From NCBI GenBank assembly GCA_965661575.1, contig CBFIEJ010000016.1, positions 1 through 47,472 of the forward strand: a DNA stretch of 47,472 nucleotides, given 5' to 3'. Of the stretch, positions 17,606 to 24,695 are shown one piece after another (the first letter of the stretch is position 1; every line of letters starts with the position of its first letter). The position numbers and the translations under genes were made by a program. Origin of the DNA: UA16 sp965661575. GTDB taxonomy: Bacteria; Bacteroidota; Bacteroidia; Flavobacteriales_D; Sanyastnellaceae. The notes below the pieces were generated by a model. It did not search any database and was not told where the DNA came from. It worked only from the letters and a program-made list of their open reading frames with translations.

Positions 17606-17679
17606 GACTCCTTAGCTCAGCTGGTTAGAGCATCTCACTTTTAATGAGAGGGTCCTGGGTTCGAGTCCCAGAGGGGTTA
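17606..17679 (+). tRNA. tRNA-Lys (anticodon UUU)
   Basis: 74-base cloverleaf. The anticodon stem is TCTCA/TGAGA around the loop CTTTTAA (anticodon TTT). The T arm is CTGGG/CCCAG with loop TTCGAGT. The acceptor GACTCCT pairs with AGGGGTT, so the 1-72 pair is G-U and the 4-69 pair is also a wobble, which is unusual for tRNA-Lys. The discriminator is A and CCA is not encoded. Confidence 0.95.
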
Positions 17680-17686
17680 CAAAAAG

Positions 17687-17710
17687 AAGGGTGTCTTTGG
17701 CACCCTTTTT
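17687..17710 (+). terminator. Terminator-like hairpin between tRNA-Lys and tRNA-Leu
   Basis: AAGGGTG (17687-17693) pairs with CACCCTT (17701-17707) around a 7-base loop, and a T run follows to 17710. It looks like a Rho-independent terminator. It lies only 8 bases before the first tRNA-Leu, and its region also contains TGTCTTTG, a one-mismatch -7 box, so it may instead be a processing or re-initiation element. Confidence 0.6.
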
Positions 17711-17718
17711 AATGCACT

Positions 17719-17802
17719 GCCCAGGTGCTGAAATTGGTAGACAGGCATGGTTGAGGGCCATGTGTCCGTTAGGGCGTGCGGGTTCGAGTCCCGCTCTGGG
17801 CA
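17719..17802 (+). tRNA. tRNA-Leu (anticodon GAG)
   Basis: 84-base class II tRNA. Acceptor GCCCAGG pairs with TCTGGGC, the anticodon stem is CATGG/CCATG around TTGAGGG (anticodon GAG), there is a long variable arm, and the T arm GCGGG/CCCGC carries TTCGAGT. CCA is not encoded. Confidence 0.95.
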
Positions 17803-17812
17803 CTTCACACCT

Positions 17813-17894
17813 ACCCGGGTGGCGAAATTGGTAGACGCGCAGTCCTCAGAAGGCTGTGCCTTCGGGCGTGCTGGTTCGAATCCAGTTCCGGGTA
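17813..17894 (+). tRNA. tRNA-Leu (anticodon CAG)
   Basis: 82-base class II tRNA starting 10 bases after the first tRNA-Leu. Acceptor ACCCGGG pairs with TCCGGGT, the anticodon stem is CAGTC/GGCTG around CTCAGAA (anticodon CAG), and the variable arm is TGCCTTCGGGCG. CCA is not encoded. It probably shares a transcript with the GAG isoacceptor. Confidence 0.95.
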
Positions 17895-17904
17895 CATAAC
17901 TACA

Positions 17905-17950
17905 CAAGTCAAACAAATCAAAGGTTGACCCCCTGCGTTTGTTCAACTTG
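17905..17950 (+). repeat. Imperfect inverted repeat after the tRNA cluster
   Basis: CAAGT-CA-AACAAA (17905-17917) can pair with TTTGTT-CA-ACTTG (17938-17950), giving 11 pairs with one 2-base internal mismatch. A 20-base loop itself holds a TCAA/TTGA mini-stem. No T run follows. It could be the 3' end of the tRNA transcript or a structured leader of the DAHP synthase gene. Confidence 0.4.
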
Positions 17951-18013
17951 TAGGCTCGAGTCTAGAAAAGCGAAGTTTGCGCCCCTGAACGCCCGAGATA
18001 CCAAAAAATAGCC

Positions 18014-19150
18014 TTGAAAGCCAAAAAGCGAGCGTATCTTGCCAATGTGGTAACCAACAATTCCATTAACGCCCAATCCATCGTTGAAGGCCTCGCGCAA
18101 GTGCAGAGGCCTCTTTTGATCAGTGGACCGTGCAGCGCAGAATCTGAGGACCAAGTGGTCAGCACCGCAAACGAGCTTGCCAAACATGGAGTTCACATCC
18201 TGAGAGCAGGCGTCTGGAAACCACGCACACGGCCCAACGGATTTGAAGGCATGGGAGCAGACGCTCTGGAATGGTTGGTCAATGCGAGAGAATCCTCTGG
18301 TCTGCCAATTGCCACAGAAGTTGCAAACGCACAGCATGTCGAAGCTTGTTTGAATGCCGGAGTTGATGTGATGTGGATCGGCGCGAGAACGACGGTGAGT
18401 CCATTTGCAGTACAGGAAATTGCAGATGCCCTGAAAGGTACCAATGTGCCCGTGTTCGTGAAAAATCCGATGCACGCCGACTTGTCCCTTTGGCTCGGTG
18501 CGATCGAACGTGTGCGCAATACGACAGATGGTCCTGTCTGGGCAATACACCGTGGGTTCAGCCAATATGGCCAGAAAGAGTACCGCAATGCCCCGATGTG
18601 GGAAATTGCCATCGGTCTCAAAATGGCACTACCGGAAGTCCCGATCATTTGTGACCCCAGTCATATCGCGGGGAATCGAACGCTCTTAAAACCTGTTGCT
18701 CAAAAAGCCATGGATTTGGGAATGGAAGGTCTCATGCTGGAAACGCATCCGAATCCTGAAGAAGCGCTTAGCGACGCGAAACAGCAACTCACTCCAGCTG
18801 CCTTCGGACAATTGATTGATTCCCTCACCATCCGGAATGCTTCTGAGCCAAAAATCAGTTCGGCTGATCTTGCAGCACTGCGTCTGCAAATGGATTCCAT
18901 CGACGAACAGGTCATAGAGTTACTGCACACGCGCATGAACCTTGCCCGACAAATTGGCTTGCACAAATGGGAAAACGGGATGACCATCCTCCAAATGGAG
19001 CGATGGAAAGAAGTCTTCGATACCCGAGAGAAGTGGGCTGAACGTGGCGGATTGAGCCCTGAGTTCATCTTAAACTTTCTTGAGCAGGTGCACAAAGAGA
19101 GCATTCGTGTTCAAAACGAGGAGATGACTTCAAAAATATCGAAGTCATAA
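18014..19150 (+). CDS. Bifunctional DAHP synthase/chorismate mutase
   Basis: 378 residues from a TTG start. Residues about 30-270 form a type I-beta (KdsA-like) 3-deoxy-D-arabino-heptulosonate 7-phosphate synthase: SGPCSAES, KPRTRPNGFEGMG, KNPMHADLSLWLG, IHRGFSQYG and CDPSHIAGNR. Residues about 285-365 form an AroQ-class chorismate mutase (LRLQMDSIDEQVIELLHTRM, ARQIGLHKWENG, then the helix ending FLEQVHKESIR). The protein therefore joins entry into the shikimate pathway to the branch toward Phe/Tyr; in other bacteria the mutase domain also acts as a prephenate/chorismate-sensing regulator. No in-frame ATG lies upstream of the conserved region, so TTG 18014 (or GTG about 12 codons later) is the start. 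A strong terminator follows at 19171. Confidence 0.92.
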   Translation: MKAKKRAYLANVVTNNSINAQSIVEGLAQVQRPLLISGPCSAESEDQVVSTANELAKHGVHILRAGVWKPRTRPNGFEGMGADALEWLVNARESSGLPIATEVANAQHVEACLNAGVDVMWIGARTTVSPFAVQEIADALKGTNVPVFVKNPMHADLSLWLGAIERVRNTTDGPVWAIHRGFSQYGQKEYRNAPMWEIAIGLKMALPEVPIICDPSHIAGNRTLLKPVAQKAMDLGMEGLMLETHPNPEEALSDAKQQLTPAAFGQLIDSLTIRNASEPKISSADLAALRLQMDSIDEQVIELLHTRMNLARQIGLHKWENGMTILQMERWKEVFDTREKWAERGGLSPEFILNFLEQVHKESIRVQNEEMTSKISKS

Positions 19151-19170
19151 TCAGCTGATTATAAGTTGAT

Positions 19171-19196
19171 TGCGATTTTTATCGCATTTTTTTTTT
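19171..19196 (+). terminator. Rho-independent terminator after DAHP synthase/chorismate mutase
   Basis: TGCGAT (19171-19176) pairs with ATCGCA (19181-19186) around TTTT, followed by ten T residues. It lies 20 bases past the stop. Confidence 0.85.
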
Positions 19197-19219
19197 AAAA
19201 TCTTGAAACTAAAAACGAA

Positions 19220-19332
19220 CTCCCCACGTAAAGGGAGATGGTTTTGGTTTTGCCACGCTCGAATTGAGCGTTTATGAATCAGGCGATTTGGTGAGAAGGG
19301 GTCCCTCAACGGAGGGGCCCCTTTGATTTTTT
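19220..19332 (+). other. Three-hairpin intergenic element ending in a terminator; possible small RNA
   Basis: Between the DAHP synthase terminator and the convergent DUF983 gene lie three stem-loops: CTCCC/GGGAG (19220-19237), ACGCTC/GAGCGT (19255-19271) and an 11-bp G/C-rich stem (19296-19306 with 19313-19323) followed by TTTGATTTTTT. The last one has a terminator layout on the plus strand although the nearest plus gene is already terminated at 19196. This may be a short non-coding RNA or just a backup terminator. I found no perfect TAnnTTTG box to start it. Read on the minus strand, the first hairpin is followed by TTCGTTTTTAG and could terminate the DUF983 transcript. Confidence 0.35.
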
Positions 19333-19361
19333 AAGGACTTTTTGAATCGATATGATTCCGG

Positions 19362-19766
19362 CTATCGTCGTTGGCGAACAGTCATCATGTGCAGCCAAAT
19401 CGAGCGGCTCAATCGAGCGATCAAGGGGAGAAGGACGAGCAAAAGCGTGATGCCAGTGGTGAGAAAAAGCGTCACATCTTCGAAAAATGAAAATTTGATC
19501 AGCCCCCACCAGTCAAAACACATCAACGCAACCAAAACCGCTACCCAAAGTGCAATCGTCAGCGCGTATGAGACATAGGCAGCTCCAAAGTAGAAGCCTG
19601 GCTCTCTCAAAAAATCTTCACCACAAACTGGACAAGCATCCGGCATATTGGTGATTCCTTTCCATTGATAAGCCTTTTTAGATAAGAAAATATGGCCTTC
19701 CCGACAACTCGGACATCGAGCATGAAGCATCGCACCGAATCCGGTCTTTCTTGTCCTCGACATCAT
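19362..19766 (-). CDS. DUF983 membrane protein
   Basis: 134 residues. The N-terminal half has two CxxC pairs (ARCPSCREG and ACPVCGEDF), a likely zinc ribbon facing the cytosol. The C-terminal half has two hydrophobic helices (about residues 64-84 and 95-117). This is the standard DUF983 architecture, common in Bacteroidota and Alphaproteobacteria, with unknown function. The ATG overlaps the stop of the upstream ABC exporter gene by 4 bases (19763-19766), so the two are coupled. Confidence 0.88.
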   Translation of the reverse strand: MMSRTRKTGFGAMLHARCPSCREGHIFLSKKAYQWKGITNMPDACPVCGEDFLREPGFYFGAAYVSYALTIALWVAVLVALMCFDWWGLIKFSFFEDVTLFLTTGITLLLVLLPLIARLSRSIWLHMMTVRQRR

Positions 19767-21583
19767 TTCAGATTCTGCATAGAGACCAATCGATGATACA
19801 TTCCCTTCTTCGCCATCAAATCCTCATGACTCCCCTCCTCCACAATACTTCCTTGGTCCAGAACGACGATCCGATCAGCATGCCGAATGGTACTCAATCG
19901 ATGGGCAACGACCAGAGTTGTCCGCCCCTCCATCAATCGGTTAATCGCCTGCTGAACAGCATGTTCAGATTCTGTGTCCAACGCCGACGTCGCCTCATCC
20001 AGCAGCAACACAGGAGGATCCTTGTGAAGCGCCCGAGCAATGCTCAATCGCTGTCGTTGGCCTCCACTTAACCTATTGCCTCCATCGCCAACCGAAGCAT
20101 TCCAACCTTCGTCCATTTGTTGAATAAACTCCAATGCATTTGCCGCCTCAGCGACTGCAACCAAGCCATCTTCTTCTGTGGTCATTCCATCCGACGCTCC
20201 CAACATGACGTTCTCTGCCACCGACGCATTGAACAAACGCGCTTCCTGCGTGACCATGCCCATTTGCGAACGAAAACTAACCAGTTCAAAAGATTCAATA
20301 GGACTGCCATCCCACGTAATCTGCCCTGAAGTGACATCGTAAAATCGGGCCAAGAGATTGACCAATGTTGTCTTACCCGATCCACTCGGCCCCACCAAGG
20401 CCACGGTCTCTCCTTTGGCAATGCTCAGGTCAATGCCATTCAGCACCGTCTGATCTCCGTATGAAAACCGCACTCCTTCAAATCGAATTCCGTCCCGCAG
20501 CGGATGCGTCAATGCCACACCTTCATCTGTCATTTCCTCAGCAGATAAAATTTCCTCCAAGCGCTCAAGGGATGCTGAACCCTTTTGGATCCTGAACCAT
20601 CCGTCACTGATCGAGCGCGCAGGTGGAATGATTTGAGAAAACACCACGAGGTAACCAATGAACCAATCGCCTGTGAGCCCACTCGATCCTTCGAGCACAA
20701 TCCGACCGCCGAACCACAACAGCGTGGCCATCACCCCCAGGGAAACCGTTTCCGACACCGGCGATGACAAATATTCCCGCTTGTACAAACGACGCATGAG
20801 CTCAAAGAAGCGATCGTTGGAAGCTGAAAATTTTCGTTCAAACTTTGCTTCGGCATGAAACGCTTTGATCACCATCATTCCACCGAGCGTTTCCTCCATG
20901 ATTGAAATCAGCCCTCCAAGTTCTTCCTTTCCGCGCTTAGCCGCGTGCTTCAAACTTTTCGCGATGCGACTGATCAAGTAGCCACTCACCGGAAGGAACA
21001 ACATAGAGAACAAGGTCAATTCCCAGCTCAAATAGAACAAGGTGCCCAGCGAGACGAGGATTGAAATAGGTGACTTGAATAGGATCTCAATGGTTCCAAT
21101 GACACTGAATTCCACTTCCATTAAATCATTGGTCATGCGGCTGATAACATCTCCTTTGCGCGATTCAGTGAACCAACTCATCGGCAAGCGAAGCACCTTG
21201 GCGTACAGATTATTGCGCAAGTCCCGGCTCACTCCTGTCCGCATGGTGGCCAAGCTGTACAAAGCGAGGTAACCCACTGCGTTTTTCAGAATGGTGATTC
21301 CAAAAATTCCAATGCAGATGTAAGTCAAGGCCTGGGAAGGACCAACGTTGAAAACAAAATTATCAAAGACAGCGCTCCATTTTTCTACGCCGTTGCCTGC
21401 AGGTACCTCAATCAGCGACGGAGATTCCTCTCCTCCCGATTGGAAAATAATTCGAAGGAAAGGGACGACACTCAAAAACGTGAATAACGACAAGAAGGCG
21501 TTCAACAGATTGCACACCACATTGACCGCCAGATTGAGCCGATAATTCGCGAGGTGCCGAAAAAGATCAATGAAGCGATTCAA
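19763..21583 (-). CDS. MsbA-like ABC exporter (permease fused to ATPase)
   Basis: 606-residue half-transporter that should work as a homodimer in the inner membrane. Six hydrophobic segments within about residues 15-310 form the type I exporter domain. The nucleotide-binding domain follows: Walker A GPSGSGKTT (about 394-402), Q-loop MVTQEARLF, signature LSGGQRQRLS (about 500), Walker B VLLLDEATSALD (about 523) and the switch His in VVAHRLSTIRH. The substrate could be lipid A/lipid or a hydrophobic compound. The start is TTG at 21583; no in-frame ATG gives a better N terminus. It lies 4 bases after purB and overlaps DUF983, so purB, the exporter and DUF983 look like one unit. Confidence 0.93.
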   Translation of the reverse strand: MNRFIDLFRHLANYRLNLAVNVVCNLLNAFLSLFTFLSVVPFLRIIFQSGGEESPSLIEVPAGNGVEKWSAVFDNFVFNVGPSQALTYICIGIFGITILKNAVGYLALYSLATMRTGVSRDLRNNLYAKVLRLPMSWFTESRKGDVISRMTNDLMEVEFSVIGTIEILFKSPISILVSLGTLFYLSWELTLFSMLFLPVSGYLISRIAKSLKHAAKRGKEELGGLISIMEETLGGMMVIKAFHAEAKFERKFSASNDRFFELMRRLYKREYLSSPVSETVSLGVMATLLWFGGRIVLEGSSGLTGDWFIGYLVVFSQIIPPARSISDGWFRIQKGSASLERLEEILSAEEMTDEGVALTHPLRDGIRFEGVRFSYGDQTVLNGIDLSIAKGETVALVGPSGSGKTTLVNLLARFYDVTSGQITWDGSPIESFELVSFRSQMGMVTQEARLFNASVAENVMLGASDGMTTEEDGLVAVAEAANALEFIQQMDEGWNASVGDGGNRLSGGQRQRLSIARALHKDPPVLLLDEATSALDTESEHAVQQAINRLMEGRTTLVVAHRLSTIRHADRIVVLDQGSIVEEGSHEDLMAKKGMYHRLVSMQNLK

Positions 21584-21587
21584 ATTT

Positions 21588-22961
21588 TCAATCCTTTAAA
21601 GTGTCAACCAAAGCCGCAGCTGTTCCCGTGTAACCCCATGGAGTGAGCGCCTTCAGTTCTGCTTTGATGCCATCATCAACGCTGAGGCCATCGATGAATT
21701 CCGCAATGGACTCTGCGTTGATCACGCTGTTTTGACGTGTCAAATCTTTCAGAGCTTCGTAAGGTTTGGGAAATCCTTCTCGGCGCAGGATGGTCTGAAT
21801 TCCCTCCGCGACAATCGCCCAATTTGCTTCGAGGTCTGCCTCTAATTTCGATTCATTCAACAACAATTTACCCAGTCCTTTTTGCAATGAACCAAGCGCA
21901 ATTGCATTGTGAGCCAGAGGAACGCCAATGTTTCGCAGTACCGTGGAATCTGTGAGATCACGCTGCAAACGACTGATCGGCAATTTTTCTGAAAAATGCT
22001 GCAACAAGGCGTTGGCTACACCAAAATTACCTTCAGCATTTTCAAAATCGATCGGATTCACCTTGTGCGGCATCGCACTGCTACCCACTTCCCCTGCCTT
22101 AATTTTCTGCTTGAAATAATCCATACTGATATAAGTCCAAGCATCACGGCTTAAGTCAATGAGTATGGTATGAATACGTCGCAGGCAATCGCACCAAGCT
22201 GCTAAATGATCGTAGTGTTCTATTTGAGTGGTGATTTGGCTCCGTTTAAGTCCGAGGCGGACTTGCACAAAATCATTGCCAAAAGCACTCCAATCCAACT
22301 GCGGATAAGCCGCAACATGCGCATTGAATTGTCCAGTCGCACCCCCAAACTTTGCCGCATACTGACATCGCTTCAATTCATCCAGTTGCACATCCAATCG
22401 ATTGACATAAACCGCCCACTCCTTCCCCAACGTAACCGGCGAGGCTGGCTGTCCGTGTGTACGAGCAAGCAAAGGAATTTCCTTCCATTCGCGCGCTTGG
22501 CCCAACAGCGTTTGACGCAATGCCGAAAGAGCAGGAATCAGGTTCTGCTCCGTCGCTTCTTTGATGGAAAGTGGAATTGCCGTGTTATTGACATCCTGAG
22601 AGGTGAGGCCGAAGTGCACAAATTCAGACACATCTGCCAAATTCAAGGCTTCCATTTTCTCCTTGATGAAATACTCAACCGCCTTTACGTCGTGATTGGT
22701 GGTGCGCTCAAACTCCTTGATGCGCTGAGCGTCTGCTTCCGTAAAATCCTCATAGAGACCTCGCAACTTACTGGCTTGATCGGCCTTGAATCCAGCCAAT
22801 TGTGGCAATGGAATCTCGGTCAATTGCAGAAAGTATTCAACCTCAACCCGAACACGATAGCGCATTAAGCCCCATTCTGAGAAGTAAGGTGCCAAGTTGG
22901 CGGTTCGGTTTCTGTAGCGTCCGTCAACGGGGGAGATTGCTGTGAGCTCGTTCAACTGCAT
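21588..22961 (-). CDS. purB: Adenylosuccinate lyase
   Basis: 457 residues from the ATG at 22961. An open extension to 23006 lies beyond the promoter box. The cytosolic enzyme releases fumarate in two purine steps: SAICAR to AICAR and adenylosuccinate to AMP. The sequence resembles the E. coli-type PurB throughout: TAISPVDGRY at the N terminus, IKEFERTTNHDVKAVEYF, the catalytic-His segment ARTHGQPASP and the fumarase/lyase signature SSAMPHKVNPIDFENAEG. It is the first gene of a unit with the ABC exporter and DUF983. Confidence 0.96.
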   Translation of the reverse strand: MQLNELTAISPVDGRYRNRTANLAPYFSEWGLMRYRVRVEVEYFLQLTEIPLPQLAGFKADQASKLRGLYEDFTEADAQRIKEFERTTNHDVKAVEYFIKEKMEALNLADVSEFVHFGLTSQDVNNTAIPLSIKEATEQNLIPALSALRQTLLGQAREWKEIPLLARTHGQPASPVTLGKEWAVYVNRLDVQLDELKRCQYAAKFGGATGQFNAHVAAYPQLDWSAFGNDFVQVRLGLKRSQITTQIEHYDHLAAWCDCLRRIHTILIDLSRDAWTYISMDYFKQKIKAGEVGSSAMPHKVNPIDFENAEGNFGVANALLQHFSEKLPISRLQRDLTDSTVLRNIGVPLAHNAIALGSLQKGLGKLLLNESKLEADLEANWAIVAEGIQTILRREGFPKPYEALKDLTRQNSVINAESIAEFIDGLSVDDGIKAELKALTPWGYTGTAAALVDTLKD

Positions 22962-22978
22962 GTGCGATATTTCTATTG

Positions 22979-22986
22979 CAAAAATA
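22979..22986 (-). promoter_or_regulatory. -7 promoter box for purB unit
   Basis: The minus strand reads TATTTTTG, a perfect TAnnTTTG match, ending 17 bases before the purB ATG at 22961. This implies a leader of roughly a dozen bases. Confidence 0.5.
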
Positions 22987-23081
22987 CACTTGAATGGCGC
23001 GCACACCGAGGGAACTTCTCAACCAAATCCAAGGCTTGATCAACACGTCAATCGGCACCACTTTTTATCGAAATTCGCTTC

Positions 23082-23804
23082 ATGAAAGAAGTGTTTCAGG
23101 TCGAAGGTATGACATGCACAGGATGCGTTGGAAGAGTTAGAAATGCTCTCATCTCCGTTCCAAGCACCGAGTCCGTCGAAATCGATTTAACGAGTGGCGC
23201 AGTTTCCGTGCAGTCCAGTGACAAGCCCTCGCTCCATGATCTGCAAACCGCTCTTGCACCGTTCTCTCACTACACAATCAAGCGCGTTTCACCTACTCAT
23301 AACGCCTCTGATAATATTGTTCATGCGGACCCCGCTTGGAAGAAGTTTTGGCCTCTCATTCTCATTGGGATGTTTCTGATCGTTGGTTCTGCGGCCGGAG
23401 CCTTGAACTCCCACGCTCCAATGCGAAAGGGAATGGAACTTTTCATGAGTGGTTTCTTCTTCGTGTTTTCCTTTTTCAAGTTTTTGGATTTGCGAGGATT
23501 TGTTCAGAGCTACACCATGTATGATCTATTGGCCAAACGTATCAAGGTATACGCCTGGCTTTATCCATTCATCGAACTTGCTCTGGGATTGGCGTGGGCT
23601 TTGATTGGCGGAACCTTCGAAGTCGCGCTCATCACCGCCGTATTGATGGCATTTGGAGCCATTGGTGTCATTCTCGCCGTGCGAAAAAAAGAAACCATTC
23701 AATGCGCCTGCTTGGGCACAGTGTTCAAGTTGCCCATGACAAATGTGACCATCTTTGAAGACACGCTGATGGTCATTATGTCTTTGTTTTTTCTGTTCCC
23801 CTAA
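23082..23804 (+). CDS. HMA metal-binding domain fused to a MauE/DoxX-like membrane domain
   Basis: 240 residues. The first 70 or so form a heavy-metal-associated domain with GMTCTGC, giving a CxxC metal pair at Cys12 and Cys15, as in copper chaperones and the N termini of copper ATPases. After a linker come four hydrophobic helices (about 88-107, 118-135, 154-175, 178-198) and a fifth at the C terminus, resembling the MauE/DoxX redox-associated membrane family. A second Cys pair (CACLG) lies between the last two helices on the same polypeptide. The role is inferred as metal handling or thiol redox at the inner membrane. The metallo-hydrolase gene starts 17 bases after the stop and is probably co-transcribed. 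Confidence 0.82.
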   Translation: MKEVFQVEGMTCTGCVGRVRNALISVPSTESVEIDLTSGAVSVQSSDKPSLHDLQTALAPFSHYTIKRVSPTHNASDNIVHADPAWKKFWPLILIGMFLIVGSAAGALNSHAPMRKGMELFMSGFFFVFSFFKFLDLRGFVQSYTMYDLLAKRIKVYAWLYPFIELALGLAWALIGGTFEVALITAVLMAFGAIGVILAVRKKETIQCACLGTVFKLPMTNVTIFEDTLMVIMSLFFLFP

Positions 23805-23820
23805 CGCATTCTTACGAGCG

Positions 23821-24690
23821 ATGAATATACACACCATTCATACCGGAAACTTCAAACTCGATGGTGGCGCCATGTTTGGTGTCGTTCCGAAAGCCCTGTG
23901 GCAAAAACACGTACCCGCCGATGAAAACAACCTTTGCACATGGGCCATGCGCTCCATGCTGGTTGAACACGGCGATCGACTGTTGCTCGTCGATACGGGG
24001 ATTGGTAATAAACAATCCGAGAAGTTCTTCAGCCATTATCATTTGCATGGTGACACCTCACTCGATAGCGAGCTGGAAAAACGTGGATTTAGCCGTGAAG
24101 ACATCACCGATGTTTTGCTGACCCATTTGCATTTTGATCATGTTGGCGGTGCCGTGGAGCGAAACATTGATGGCGCCTTCCGTCCGGCCTTTCCCAATGC
24201 AAATTATTGGTCCTGCCAGCGACATTGGGATTGGGCCATGCATCCAAATCCCCGTGAGAAAGCTTCATTTTTAGGCGAAAACCTCCTTCCGTTGCAGGAA
24301 AGCGGACAGCTTCAGTTTATTCAACGCGACGGACGCTGGAATCACAATCCTTTTCCTAGCACGTTCCCCGGCTTAGAAGTTTTCTTTGCTGATGGGCACA
24401 CCGAAAGCCAGATGATTCCCGTGGTCCCGTGTCACGGGACCAAGCTCGCCTTCATGGCCGACCTCACTCCTGCTGCAGCTCACCTTCCTACGGCATGGGT
24501 GATCGGCTACGACACTCGTCCACTTTTAACAATGGATGAAAAGCAGTTGCTTCTCGACCATGCCTTGAAAGAAGACTGGGTCCTATTCTTTGAGCACGAT
24601 GCAATCAACGCTTGCTGCCGCTTGCAAAAAACCGAAAAGGGAATAAGGGCGCGAGATCTCGCTCCTAGCCTTGAACAACTGATCGGCTGA
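23821..24690 (+). CDS. Metallo-beta-lactamase-fold hydrolase
   Basis: 289 residues. The MBL fold is shown by LLLVDTGIGNK, the zinc motif HLHFDHVGG (His about 102), a downstream His in FADGHTESQM, MADLTP and the final His in FEHDA. It most resembles lactonase/AttM-YtnP-like hydrolases, but the substrate cannot be assigned. It has no signal peptide. It lies just downstream of the HMA-MauE gene and converges with pyrD, with 5 bases between the stops. Confidence 0.88.
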   Translation: MNIHTIHTGNFKLDGGAMFGVVPKALWQKHVPADENNLCTWAMRSMLVEHGDRLLLVDTGIGNKQSEKFFSHYHLHGDTSLDSELEKRGFSREDITDVLLTHLHFDHVGGAVERNIDGAFRPAFPNANYWSCQRHWDWAMHPNPREKASFLGENLLPLQESGQLQFIQRDGRWNHNPFPSTFPGLEVFFADGHTESQMIPVVPCHGTKLAFMADLTPAAAHLPTAWVIGYDTRPLLTMDEKQLLLDHALKEDWVLFFEHDAINACCRLQKTEKGIRARDLAPSLEQLIG

Positions 24691-24695
24691 TCGCC

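Noticed and set aside
17905..17950. Rho-independent terminator for the tRNA-Leu genes.
   Set aside because: The stem is present but no T run follows on the plus strand, so I list it only as an inverted repeat.
22206..22868. 220-codon open frame antisense to purB.
   Set aside because: It lies wholly within a well-conserved enzyme gene and has no recognisable domain, so it is a codon-usage shadow.
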